NCBI GenBank assembly: GCA_914767715.1
Contig: OU612068.1
Span: forward strand, 18,104,001-18,168,000
Direction: 5' to 3'
DNA from: Membranipora membranacea
Taxonomy: Eukaryota > Bryozoa > Gymnolaemata > Cheilostomatida > Membraniporidae
Length of the DNA: 64,000 nt
Shown here: positions 25,694 through 38,110 of the stretch, piece by piece
Layout of the letters: every line of letters begins with the position of its first letter
Position numbering within the stretch: the first letter of the stretch is position 1
Notes under the pieces: generated by a model
Databases searched by the model: none
Told to the model about the DNA's origin: nothing
What the model saw: only the letters and a program-made list of their open reading frames with translations
Made by a program: the position numbers and the translations under genes

Positions 25694-26255
25694 TATCTAA
25701 CAGCAAACATTTATTGCTGCACCTTGGCAACATTTGTATTTGTATTAAAAGAATCCCGATTATAAAAGCTTGGATTATAGCCAAGGTAAAACTTTGAAAC
25801 CTTGAAACCAGGAAATTTTGTGCAAAAGTTCCTGGTATATTTATGCTGACGCAAAAGAAACTTCATAGCATGTGAATTCCCATACCCTAAACAAATACAC
25901 AATAGCAGCAAATCCAGTTCAATATGAATAATCACATTGTGCAACAAACAATAATACCCAAATGAAAAAATTAAATAACTAGGCCTCTAGTTCACTATTT
26001 TTAGCCACATGCAATACTTGTTGGGAAACCAAGGTAAAATGGAATTCCAAATGTGCTGAACACTTGTTTCAGTTTCTAGAGGTAGCACTAGCGCAAACCA
26101 AATTTCATTTCAGTTGAACTCCAGTCAGGTAAATAAACTTTGAGGCACAGCAGCGAATATAGTTTGTGTAAAATTTAAACAAGAACACATAAAACCAAGT
26201 AGTTTGCTAGGCCGCCAGACCTTACCATGTAATCACATGTATGTTTGAGACCACA

Positions 26256-26578
26256 TCATCATCTTTGAAGCGTAGAGTTATCATCTGTTGGGTACATGTA
26301 CTGGGACCCATAGTACTCATGCCGCACCCTATACCCATGCCCGCTGGAAATCCGGCTACTCTTTATATCGAAGAGGCAGAGGGGGTTCTTTTTACTGCGT
26401 GTGGGGTGTGCAAACACACAGTGGACCTCCGGAATTTTTCGTCCCGTTCCGCAAGGACCTGGCTAGGATGACTGACGTGCCAGTACCAAATCAGAAATGA
26501 CCGCCGCCGGGAATTGAACCTGGACCTCAAAGATCACAAGTCCGCACCCTTAACCATTAGACCACTCCTGACTCCTGA
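26256..26578 (-). mobile_element. tRNA-derived SINE, left-arm-specific, with target site duplication
   Basis: Minus strand starts GAGTCAGGAGTGGTCTAATG (A box GGTCTAATGGTTAAGGG) and has a B box (AGGTTCAATTCCCGG) near 26510. It is bounded by TTTGAGACCACA (26244-26255) and TTTGAAACCACA (26579-26590), a target duplication with one mismatch. The right palindrome arm has a single copy of this site (about 53560-53575) and no SINE, so the insertion came after the arms separated. Remnants of the same family occur near 37970-38110, 44668-44780 and 58960-59040. Confidence 0.8.
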
Positions 26579-27679
26579 TTTGAAACCACACAGACATTTG
26601 TTTGCTAAAGACAGAAGGAAGTAATAAACAAGGAGACTTGTAGGCTGAGACTAACCAGTTCAACCTTCACACATATTTCCTCAAAAATCTGAATACAGTT
26701 TGAGCAATTCGGTATAGATAATGTAGCCACTATTTGCTTCAATCAGAGCTGTTCTCAGATTATTTTCCGGTAAATTCAAATCATGGCATTGACCAGATTA
26801 TAGGAATATATGCAGGCCCGTTGTTCTAAGGGAGGCAGGGGGCCCTCTGCCTCCCCTCGAATGCTCAACAGAGTGGCCTAAAAACGCTATAATTGAATAT
26901 TCCATGTCAGAATCAGCTCAGTTGCTATGAATTTAATTAACACACTTTTGAGGCTTGGGATGAATAGTGTTCCCTCGGTTTGGGATTTGATATCACAGGC
27001 AGCACAGCTAAGTGATGAAAGAATTTTATTAAAAAGAGATAAAATAAAAAAACTGGCCAGTTTTGATAATCTTTTACACTGAAAATGACACAGCAATGAA
27101 ACACATGCTCAACGAACCCAAAACCTCAAATAGTCCCAGAAAAATATGCAGGTCATAAAATGGAACTAGACATATACACCAATGAAAATAAGTACAGTTG
27201 AGATAGAACGCACAAAGGCCATTATGACGTACTGAGCTGCTAAAAATTCCTTCTAGCTAAGTTTCACTCATATCGTTGAGTTTCTGAGATATACCATCTG
27301 ATTTTATGCGCTCTGAAGGATCATTTCCAACACATTGACTGATCAGGTCACGCTTTTTGCTATCGCTTCTAAAGGAGGATAAATCCAGAGGTTGATCAAC
27401 TGTTTGAATCTTGCTGCAAAAAGCCTCTAAAATAGTAACTCCCATTGCATATACATCAGATTCATGTGTTTTGGCGTCTATGTTGTGTTCGAGCTCCGGG
27501 GCTGTATACTGAGATCTCACACCTATAGTTATGTACGATTAAGGAGTTAGAGGAAAAGAAATGCAACAAAAATAGCCTCAGTCTCTTTCATAACAAATTT
27601 TAGTGTGCCACAGCTAGCCACAGTATCTCCCCCATCCTAAATTTTAATGTGGAAATGATATGATAATGATACGGTAATG

Positions 27680-28135
27680 ACACAGCTTTGCCGTAGCAAT
27701 AAACAAACAAAGTAAATTTTTTCGCAGAAGGGCATTATTGAATGATGTAACTCATTTGAAGTCCAAAAACCCAGGGTCTAGAAGGGTCTAGAATATGTTA
27801 TCTCTCCGGCTACGGATTAGCACTAAAATATATCTGACTACGTTACCTTCATCCAATACTGATTTTTGATTATTTTTAGTGTGAGGAGAGCAGCATTGTG
27901 ACTGTCCTAGGCAAGGCTTGGCTTACGGTTATATTGCAAGTGGATCATCATTTTTTAGTTTGAATCTGTTACAGGGGAGATAACATACTCTAGTGTCTAG
28001 ACCATGGATTTTTGCACTTTGATATAGAATACATCATTCAATAATGCCCTTCTGTGAAAAAACTACTTATTTGTTCATTGCTATGGCAAGGCTTTGATAT
28101 GAACAGTGGTTATTTTTTGCTTTCCTATACACTTT
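27680..28135. mobile_element. MITE in intron 16 of copy B
   Basis: Inverted segments: CACAGCTTTGCCGTAGCAAT...CGCAGAAGGGCATTATTGAA on the left and TTCAATAATGCCCTTCTG...GCAAGGCTTTGATATGAACA on the right, ending near TTTGCTTTCCTATACACTTT. The right arm (intron 16 of A2) lacks it. The left terminus is decayed. Confidence 0.65.
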
Positions 28136-28645
28136 AAGCGTTTGAATTATATCGCATCAAAATTGAACAGCATATTTTTTAACGGTGCTTATCTGACAAT
28201 CGCAATGGTCCAATCTCGGTTTTGTTTGGGCCGCTGAGATCAGGCTGAACATGTTTTTTGCTCTGTACACAGGTTAACTCAAACTGAAGGCAACTCATGA
28301 GATTCAAGACAAGCATGACACAAATATTTCTCTTTGGTCACTGATATAGAGGATCGAGGTATAATATTCTATATCGTTGATATGGCGTGAGCTTCTTGTT
28401 TGTTTTATCAGGATTCAATAAAATGAAATTAAATTCTGTTGTAATCATTTATGCTTACCTTGTGTAAAAGAGGTGAACCCAACATCTGACAACTTCCCGA
28501 CACTTCCTGATATCTGTAAAAGAATCGTCATTAGACTCATAACTGTCAGAAACAAACTGGGGTAACTAAATATATTGAACGATGACGGGGAAGTTTAGCA
28601 ACTACCATTCAATATATTCATATACCCCAATTTCTTATTGCCATC

Positions 28646-29355
28646 AAAGTGTCTAGGAAAGCAAAAAACAACCACTGTTCATATCAAAGCTTTGCCATTG
28701 CAATAAAGAAAAAAAGTAATGTTTTTCGCACAAGGACATTATTGAATGGTGTAACCTAATTTAAACGCTAGCATAGTCAAAGATATTTTAGTGATAACCC
28801 GTGGCAGGGGAGATAACATACTGTAGACCCTTCTAGAGCCTGGATTTTCGCACTTAAAGGGCAACCAAGGTTTCGCAGCAATGCATTAATGGGTAGCAAA
28901 TAATGTGCTGGGCAGCATCAGCTTTGTGCATTACGCGATGCAAAACTCAAAGTAGTTGCTGACTCTAAGCAGGGTAACACTTCAGTTTAGGGGAGGTTCC
29001 AAGACTTTGCTGTAATAATTATAGAGCACAGGCTAAATAATAACAGGAACAGGAAACTGCTATGTGGTATTCTCTTTTAGCTGAGTTTGAGTGCCTGATA
29101 GAAGAAATGTTTCACAAGAATTCTGGCTGAATAATCATCCGAATTATATTTTGTCTTTTTCCCCATGCAGAAGGTGCAATCTGCTATTAATCAATGGCCA
29201 TCAATGAGAAGTTGTTTGAAACCTTGGTTGCACTTTAATATTAGGTTTATATCATTCAATAATGTCCTTGTGCGAAAAAATATACTTTTTTTGTTCATCG
29301 CAAAGGCAAATCTTTGATATGAACAGTGGTTGTTTTTTGCTTTCCCAGACACTTT
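28646..29355. mobile_element. MITE in intron 15 of copy B, with a nested element
   Basis: Ends AAAGTGTCTAGGAAAGCAAA (28646) and the inverted TTTGCTTTCCCAGACACTTT (29355), with terminal repeats of over 90 bp. It is related to the element at 27680-28135 and to a fragment at 63590-63630. The A2 intron is only 160 bp, so this is left-arm-specific. A second element occupies 28858-29234. Confidence 0.75.
28858..29234. mobile_element. Nested MITE flanked by TTAA
   Basis: Inverted ends AGGGCAACCAAGGTTTC (28858) and GAAACCTTGGTTGCACT (29234), each flanked by TTAA (28854-28857 and 29235-29238). It interrupts the host MITE at a site that is continuous in the related element at 27680-28135. TTAA duplication is the target preference of piggyBac-type transposases. 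Confidence 0.7.
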
Positions 29356-29854
29356 AAAGATGTCTAGTCTACAACAAGGCCTTTTCTTTTAAACTGACAT
29401 CAGGTCGTAGATGTTATTTAATATAATCGGCAAAAAAATCAACACTCTGAGGTGAGGTGACTGGGTGGAATTTCTATTTGGAATTATCTACATCTGTAGC
29501 ACCTTACCAATATGTTACTTGGTTTCACAGCACAGTGAACCACACCAATAGAATGAAGATAAGCGAGTCCATTGGCTGCGTCTCTGAGGATCTTCTGGAC
29601 TGTCTTCACCTGCATCTACAAAATAAATAAAACAAATTTGGCAATGTCTGAATAACGTTGGTGTTAGAGTGCTGTCTACCTTATCTCAGCTGCTCCATTT
29701 TTGTTGTTTTTGGTACCGCTGAGATAAGACTAAGTGCACAAGGTTTTTAATATGCTCATAAGGTTAGATACATAGTAACAAGCATTGTGATTTTGAAAAA
29801 TATACTCCATAGCATATATTGAAATAATACTCGAGAAGGGTGGGCTAGCAGACT

Positions 29855-29925
29855 CTCCGGGTAGGCTGTCTGTGTCTGGGCAGGCCGTCACGGCAGACCC
29901 AGACAGCCTGCTCAGGCTAAGAGAA
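29855..29925. repeat. Foldback element with GGCTGTCTG / CAGACAGCC stems
   Basis: CTCCGGGTAGGCTGTCTGTG pairs with CAGACAGCCTGCTCAGG across a GC-rich loop, in otherwise AT-rich DNA. The mirror copy lies at about 51462-51541 in intron 14 of A2. Confidence 0.55.
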
Positions 29926-31068
29926 GGGGCGGAGACATTTTAATACATTACTTGGACAACCAACACCGTCAGCTAGGGTCTCACTCAGAGATCGCCCACT
30001 TATTGATGGAACTATATACATTCTGAGTGAGCGAACTTGGAGCGATTTTGGAGCGATTTCGTCTAATTGAAAGACCCCTTCTGAATCCACTTGACAATTA
30101 AATAGAAAATACTTTTGCTTATACTTTGCTTATGCTACACCAGCTCTGGCAAATTTACTTAATGAAGCGCATAGCTAAAGAGCGAAGATGTCTACCTGTA
30201 AGCGGTTGCTTTTCTGTAGACATTTCTCTGCAAGGTCCATCACCACTGTCAGGCTACTTGAGTTTGTGAATGGATCTTCTACTCCATACACAACTACGAG
30301 ATTGGGATGTCGACACTTCCTAAAATAATCAAACTATCCTAAAGTTGTTTTCTAGACTGATATCAATCCATCTATCCAATCTTCAGAGCTGTCTGGCCTT
30401 CACAATTAGCCCGGCAACTCCAGCATAATTGAGCATAATTCATAAAGTTACAGATCTGGCAACAAGGAAGTCATGTGATCACTTGTGCTGAATCGTGGGA
30501 AATTTAAAATCATCAATCTTTTGATTGCTAGCTGAGACTGAGAACTGATAGGACATTTTAGGAACAATTTCATTTGTTTCAAGTAAATGTAGACCATGAA
30601 AGAATCACTTATATGGGAATGAAACTATATTTAGAGCACTCACAGGAGAAGCTTCATTTGTTGTTTCAGCGACTTATCACCGATAGACTTCCTTGGTTTT
30701 ATGGTCTTAATGGCTACTTTAATACAGCCCTGATACACCCCAGAGAGAACAGTCGAAATTGTTGTTTTGATGCAAAGTTCACACTAGACAAGACTAGAAA
30801 TATATGTACCAGTGTAAGTGATATTCAGGGTAACTTTACAGGCCTAAAAAGTTATCATACACTGTCAATAAGGGGTGGTCGTTTTTTGAGTAAAGAACGG
30901 GTCCGGCAAGAGGTCTCGTTTCCCAACACTTGCTGCTTGATGGAACTGTAGATCTTTTCTGTGAAGAATTTTGGAAAATTTGGCCTCGTTAAAAGCCAGA
31001 TGAACAAGGATTATGAGCTATAAGCTAGTTCGATCTAAGAATACAATACAGGAATTTCAAATTTTATC

Positions 31069-34000
31069 CTATCATCATTCTAAATAGTCTGCGATCTCAG
31101 GCCAGGTTGACATCCTTCAAGAACAAAAGTTGATGTGAAAAGCTGTACCTGCATCAACTTCAGCCTTCTCCTTTAGTTCCAAATAAATCTTGAGCCGCTC
31201 TTTTTCAGCAGCTACCTCTTCTAATTCGTCTTTCTGAAAAAAAATTGATTTCATGGAAAATGTTTAATGGAAAACCATTCCATTTCCATTTCCATCTCAT
31301 TGCAAGCTCACTTGCAAAATATTTCCAATTTGGACATATTATAGTGCTGATGATTAGATGATTACCCGCATATCTAAGGTGTATTCCACGTCTTCTTTCT
31401 CCATATCCAGCTCTTGAAGTTCTGAAAAACAAAATTTTTGCATCTTAAAATATGATAAGGTCCAAGATAGTAGAACAATGAACTCCCTCTCCCCCGAGGG
31501 TATAACGACCACACACTTCAAGTTTTACAAAATGGATTGAATCTAATCGGTTACTTCTAGTTGGGAGGAAAGATGAAACTCAGGTGAAGATGGAACGTCT
31601 TACTCACCTGATTCCTTGTTATTCAGCTCTGTGTCTTTCTGGTCCACCTCTGCTTGCTACAATAACCACCAATATAACAATTATAACACACAACGTCAAA
31701 CAGTTCAGATCATCGATATGAATATATATATCAGTGGTTCAGATTAACTCCCACTTTGTGAAAAAAAGGCAGACTGGGATTCCTCTGAGTCAGGGCAGTG
31801 CGCACTGGGCAACGCAACGGCCTAGCTGTCTATCATTTTCCATGTATGTGTGTACTAGGCCACCTCTCTTGTTCACTGTTATATTGGAAGCTGAATAAAT
31901 TTAAAAGAGAACTAAAACACGTCTCTACAAGCGAGCACTTTCATAGACAGTTGATGAGCCGACAGGAATTTGTACCATAAAAAACCTGCCAAATTTTTTT
32001 TTTGTCCACCAGGTAAAGAGATTGATGTGGCACGGTTATTATAGTCAAACTTACCTTGGCAACCAGTTGCTTTCGAAGAAAGCTCACATGCCTGTTTCTT
32101 CGCTCGATTTCTACAATTAAATTGTTTGATCAAAGTAAACAAAAATTTAATCAGCTGAAACAACTTAGACACTCATAGAAATAATTGTGTTGTCCTGTCC
32201 TTAGTCTGATTTAATCAGGTACTAGGCCACGCTATTGTAAGCTTCAAGGCATTGTTGTCAAAAATGATACTGAAAGTGAGATCAATATTCATAAATACTA
32301 AATAAACTTCTTAAAGTACTACTATTAATCCTGACTTCTCCTTTCCTTCGCAACCTGTATTTTGTTTGGTTCTAAAGCGCGTAACGATTATACAAAGCTA
32401 GCCAGGCAAAGATCATATAATATGTGATATATGATATATATATAATATATGATATATTATATGGCCCTAATATGAGGTTTCTTTGAAACAATAAAAGTGA
32501 GACAGTAGCTGAGCATAGTTCAAACTCACCAACATCTTTCTTCTGAAGCTCTCCATTAATCCTCTCATTTTCTTCTGTTTTTTTTCTCAGCTCTTCTTTC
32601 ACTACTAAAACACGTCTCTACAAGCGAGCACTTTCATAGACAGTTGATGAGCCAACAGGAATTTGTACCATAAAAAACCTGCCAAATTTTTTTTTGTGTC
32701 CACCAGGTAAAGAGATTGATGTGGCACAGTTATTATAGTCAAACTTACCTTCGCAACCAGTTGCTTTCCAAGAAAGCTCACATGCCTGTTTCTTCGCTCG
32801 ATTTCTACAATTAAATTGTTTGATCAAAGTAAACAAAAATTTAATCAGCTAAAACAACTTAGACACTCATAGAAATAATTGTGTTGTCCTGTCCTTAGTC
32901 TGATTTAATCAGGTACTAGGCCACGCTATTGTAAGCTTCAAGGCATTGTTGTCAAAAATGATACTGAAAGTGAGATCAATATTCATAAATACTAAATAAA
33001 CTTCTTAAAGTACTACTATTAATCCTGACTTCTCCTTTCCTTCGCAACCTGTATTTTGTTTGGTTCTATCATCATTCTAAATAGTCTGCGATCTCAGGCC
33101 GGGTTGACATCCTTCAAGAACAAAAGTTGATGTGAAAAGCTGTACCTGCATCAACTTCAGCCTTCTCCTTTTGTTCCAAATAAATCTTGAGCCGCTCTTT
33201 TTCAGCAGCTACCTCTTCTAATTCGTCTTTCTGAAAAAAAATTGATTTCATGGAAAATGTTTAATGGAAAACCATTCCATTTCCATTTCCATCTCATTGC
33301 AAGCTCACTTGCAAAATATTTCCAATTTGGACATATTATAGTGCTGATGATTAGATGATTACCCGCATATCTAAGGTGTATTCCACGTCTTCTTTCTCCA
33401 TATCCAGCTCTTGAAGTTCTGAAAAACAAAATTTTTGCATCTTACCTTCGCAACCAGTTGCTTTCCAAGAAAGCTCAAATGCCTGTTTCTTCGCTCGATT
33501 TCTACAATTAAATTGTTTGATCAAAGTAAACAAAAAATTAATCAGCTAAAACAACTTAGACACTCATAGAAATAATTGTGTTGTCCTGTCCTTAGTCTGA
33601 TTTAATCAGGTACTAGGCCACGCTATTGTAAGCTTCAAGGCATTGCTGTCAAAAAATGATACTGAAAGTGAGATCAATATTCATAAATACTAAATAAACT
33701 TCTTAAAGTACTGTATTAATCCTGACTTCTCCTTTCCTTCGCAACCTGTATTTTGTTTGGTTCTAAAGCGCGTAACGATTATACAAAGCTAACCAGGCAA
33801 AAATCATATAATATGTGATATATGATATATATATAATATATGATATATTATGGCCCTAATATGAGGTTTCTTTGAAACAATAAAAGTGAGACAGTAGCTG
33901 AGCATAGTTCAAACTCACCAACATCTTTCTTCTGAAGCTCTCCAATAATCCTCTCATTTTTTCTCAGCTCTTCTTTCAGTTTTTCAGTTTCTCTTTCATG

Positions 34001-34350
34001 TTTTCTACCTAATTTATCCTGCTTAAGTCTGAGCCTCTCTATTTTCCTCGCCTTTGTTAAGAAATACGAAAACAAATACTCCACTTCCACTTATCAAGTT
34101 TAGATCAAGCAAAGGCAGAATTGATTGATTGTGTTCAGCACAGCAGAGTAGCTTGGTATGAAATAAAGAATGTTATGTAAACCTAAAGCTAGTGCCATAA
34201 ATTCCTGTTTTGATCTGCATGACATTTTCTTCTGTTTATTTTCTCAGCTCTTCTTTCAGTTTTTCAGTTTCTCTTTCATGTTTTCTACCTAATTTATTCT
34301 GCTTAACTCTGAGCCTCTCTATTTTCTTCACCTTTGTTAAGAAATACGAA
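31069..34350 (-). repeat. Scrambled tandem duplications of coiled-coil exons in copy B
   Basis: Blocks repeat out of order. Segment 31069-31445 (exons 12 and 11) recurs at 33066-33442. Segment 31912-32355 (exon 9 and flank) recurs at about 32608-33065, and part again at 33443-33760. A truncated exon 8 at 32530-32600 joins directly to a copy of the exon 9 flank. A second partial exon 8 lies at about 34229-34345 upstream of the full one at 34051..33919. Junctions are abrupt, with little shared sequence. The A2 arm has the simple order 8-9-10-11-12. Confidence 0.85.
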
Positions 34351-34408
34351 AACAAATACTCCACTTATCAAGTTTAGATCAACTAAAGGCAGAATTGATT
34401 GATTGTGT

Positions 34409-35136
34409 TGTTGTGAACAAGTTTAGATGAATGTGGTTACGCGTAATGTGAATCCTAGTAGAGATTGTGAGTATGAGGAATTTTATGTATTACATTTGCT
34501 AGTTGCCTTCTCGTGTACAAGAGAAGACAACTACAAAGTATCACAAATATGTTAAGCAGTATGAATGAGAAGCCCTAGTTCATACATGAATGAACATGGA
34601 TGATTAGGGAGAGTGAGTGAGGTATTAATAGCAAGTAAAGAGCTTAGCTCAGGGACTCTTGATCCACCGAGAGCTGAGCACAACAAAAATATTAATTGGA
34701 GCTGAAATATGTGGCAGCAGCACCCAGATGTCTAGCCACATATTCAGTATTAGATAGTATTATAAAACACCAGAAAACCACCAGAAAATAACAACAAAAA
34801 CAGCAACAAGCAACAACAAACAACAACAAACAACAACAAACAACAACAAACAACAACAACATGATTGCGTGATTGTGCTTGCGAGTTAATATCTTGTTCT
34901 GTTTATATTTGTATATGTTTTCTATCATGACGTTGTCTCTCACCCATGTTTTTGTCTATCTCTAGGTTCGATATCACCGTAACAGGACAGGTCGATCAGG
35001 ATTAAATTACTTTGATGGTTGTCGATTCAGAGGTAGAATAGTGTAATTCGGTGAGTTGTATATTTATATGAATTGAGCATCTGCCATTAACTAGTTGTTA
35101 GTGTACACCCCAAAGTGCACCATTTAGAGTGTATCA
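34409..35136. mobile_element. Solo-LTR candidate, 728 bp, in intron 7 of copy B
   Basis: Begins TGTTGTGAAC and ends GTGTATCA (TG...CA ends), flanked on both sides by GTGT (34405-34408 and 35137-35140). The uninterrupted site GATTGTGTTCAGCACAGC is visible in the neighbouring duplicate at about 34121-34140, and the A2 arm also lacks the insert. Internal sequence has no coding region. These are the hallmarks of an LTR left after recombination; no internal retrotransposon genes are in the window. Confidence 0.65.
34793..34860. repeat. CAACAA/CAACAAA repeat
   Basis: Repeated CAACAACAAA decamer units within the solo-LTR candidate. Confidence 0.85.
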
Positions 35137-35469
35137 GTGTTCAGCACAGCAAAGTAGCTTGGTATGAAATAAAGAATGTTATGTAAACCTAAAGCTAGTG
35201 TCATAAATTCCTGTTTTGATCTGTATGACAAGAGTATTCATTGTTTATTAAAGGAGAATTTAGCAGCATAATTTTTTGGACCAAATTTAGTTCCCAAATA
35301 AAAGTCAGTTATATATGTAAAAGTTCGAAATAAAGCGATTTTATACTCATTTGCATTTAAACTATTGTTTACCTTTTCCTCTAGTTCTGCCTGAATAGCC
35401 ATCCTTCTTTCAGCCTCCACCTACAGTTAAATTGAAAGTGCAAATATTAACAATTTTTTGACATGGAAA

Positions 35470-35770
35470 CACCCTATCCGAACCATTACGCATTTGATTT
35501 CAAAGACAAAAATGCAAGCAATGTTAAAAGAAAAGTGGTTTAAAATCGCAAGTTCCGTCTCTGTCCAAAAACTGAGAAACAAAGGTGCCTTAAGGGCGTT
35601 GCCGCAATATTCGGGGCCAAGTTGCTCTCAGTTTGCAGGCAGGTTGGATCACATCTGGGCATCAACTGAACCCAGTAGTAGATTGTAGCGTGATTTTATC
35701 CTGAGACCTCCAACACTTACTTATTAGGCGCCCTAACTAACTCCTATATAGCATGTATTGATGTCCCTAA
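35470..35770 (-). mobile_element. SINE in intron 6 of copy B
   Basis: Reverse complement of a sequence shared with intron 6 of A2 (about 46975-47280) and A4 (about 60600-60900), with GATCACATCTGGGCATCAACT and CCAGTAGTAGATTGTAGCGTG blocks. It was present before these three copies split. Confidence 0.6.
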
Positions 35771-37965
35771 CCTGTCATTACAAATGCATGACATTGTTTA
35801 AAATTGATAAAAAAAGTTGTTAAAAAAATGCTGGTTAATTGAAAGTCTAATGGTTACTTTACCATGGCAGATTTTGTGACTATCACATGTCTTTTGATTC
35901 TGTCAGCAGATATTGTTGCCTTTCTTCTACCACTTTCCATAAAAGTTTCTGCAAAATATATATTATTTAAATGAGTTCACACAGACTAGAGAATTCATAC
36001 AAATAATGTAGCAATACAGCGATACTTGCATTTGTAGTCGTTTTATAGTACAATAAACAAATATTTATGCATACATTACTTTCTATGTTAAAAATTCAAG
36101 ACTGTCAAAAAGAAGTTTGATGGGAAATTGTACTGTCGACCAAAACCGCCAATAAATACAGGCACTTTGGATATTATGTGGGAAAAATTGGCGGTTTTGG
36201 TCAACCGTAGGGAAATTGGACTATATTAAAGACTTTAGAAGGAACACATCAATATATAGTCTGGCAGTCAGTTCAGCAGTAATTAATGCAATACTTTCCC
36301 ATTTAGAAAATTCAGAGCACTATTGGGTAAAAATTATGTATAGTGTTAGAAATTGTCCTCCCTTCTCATCTATGAGCTATGAGGTATCCATGGGGCCCAG
36401 TGCTGTGCCAACCACTTCCACTTCAAAAGACTTTTAATTACCATTCTTTTCCACATAAGTTCAAAATAAATATTGTTCCGTTGTCAGGAGACTTTTTACA
36501 ATACTAGATAACTTCATTTATTAATTTATACAGTTCTTTCAAGTCGAGAGAAGTGATAGTTTATTAAGCTGGTACAGCACTAGGCCCCATGACTACCTCA
36601 TAGCTCATAAATGAGAACGGAGGACAATTTCTAACACTATACATAAATTTTACCCAGAAGTGCTCTGAATTTTCTAAGTGTGAAAATATTGCGAAAATAC
36701 TGCAGAACTAGCTGCCAGACTATATATTGCTGTGGTCCTTTCGGAGTCTTTAAGTTTGGCCCTACCTTCCACACATTCAGCGGGCGGAGGACTCAGTGTA
36801 TCGAGGGCGATTGCCTTACTGCTGCCTGCAATTTCTTCGAGACGCCCTAAAGTTGCTTGCATTGAGTCGGGAAGCTTGCCATCATTGTGAACAGTTATCT
36901 CCTTTACATACCTCTACCAAATATCATCAATGAATTGAGAAGCTTCAAATCGATAGGTTTTTCTGATTCTGACCAACAGAGATCTGATGTCAAAGAGGTG
37001 CCTGTGTTCATTTGTAGGGAATGTCGCCGCTGAAAAATCTGCTGCATTGTCAAAGCATTGAAACTTCAGGAGGCGACTGTTGATAATGAATGGGCATTAC
37101 CTAATCACACGGCCTAAACTAACCTGAAGACAGTTTGTTCCCTTCCCTTTATATATAGCTACAGTGATGACAGCGCGGACCTCCTCCGGATCCTTGACCT
37201 CAAGGAGATAGCTCTTTGTTTTGTAAGGCAGCTCTGACCAGAATTGGTCAGCTTTATTGATCAATCCGTTACCGTACTGTACCGGGAAGATAGATACACC
37301 CTGAAATCACGAGATGAGGAGAATGATGACTGGCGGTCAAAACTGAACAAGAATAAAAATGCTGGATTGCAATTTAAGTCTAGGAAACGAAAATAAAAAA
37401 CTGGACGGCCGATAAAATTTTGTAACTTACCATTTGTAATAAATCATCGGCCTCATCCCTCCAGTCCAGCTGATGCTTGGCCAGCGGACATTTAGGATCT
37501 TTGAGGATCTCGGGGAAGTCTTCAAAGTCATGAGGATATGCATCTCCAAACATGATAAGCTGCTTTATCACATTGCCTACAGGTTGGTAAACATTAAAAT
37601 AATTTAAATATAATCAAAACCAGAAGAATTATATTTCGCAAGCCATCTTTGCCTTTCGTATTCATGTTCATTGTATATGTTGACAACATGACAAGAATCT
37701 CGATTTTAGTTCAGCTTTTGACATGGGCCTGCCTATGCTGCTAGACAAAAATTTTAGGGGTCAATTTGGTATGTGTCAATCTCATGTATACGGCGGCTTA
37801 CAGGTGCCCAAATAAACACAAGATATGAAATTAAATGACACATGAAAGATTCTAAAAATGAGTAAAATTCGCAATTTACCCAACAACCCTGAAAGAGTAA
37901 TTTGGTGTGCGCAGGGTTGCCTAATAAAAGTTCAATAGTTAACAATATTGTATAACATATCTGTC

Positions 37966-38110
37966 ACAGGAGTCAGGAGTGGTCTAATAGTTTAGGGTAC
38001 GTTTGATGCGATATTTGAGGTTCAGGTTCTGATATGTTACTGGCACACCATTCATCCTAGTCATGCCCTTGCCAAACGGGTCTAAAGAATTGAAGCTCTA
38101 TGAAAGCATA
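37966..38110 (+). mobile_element. SINE in intron 2 of copy B
   Basis: CAGGAGTCAGGAGTGGTCTAAT followed by AGGTTCAGGTTCTGATATG, the same family as the SINE at 26256-26578 but decayed. The mirror copy in intron 2 of A2 is at about 44668-44780 on the minus strand. Confidence 0.6.

Noticed and set aside
34700-34943. Open frame with a Leu/Phe/Val/Cys-rich stretch like a membrane segment
   Set aside because: Product of the CAACAA repeat read on the minus strand inside the solo-LTR candidate.
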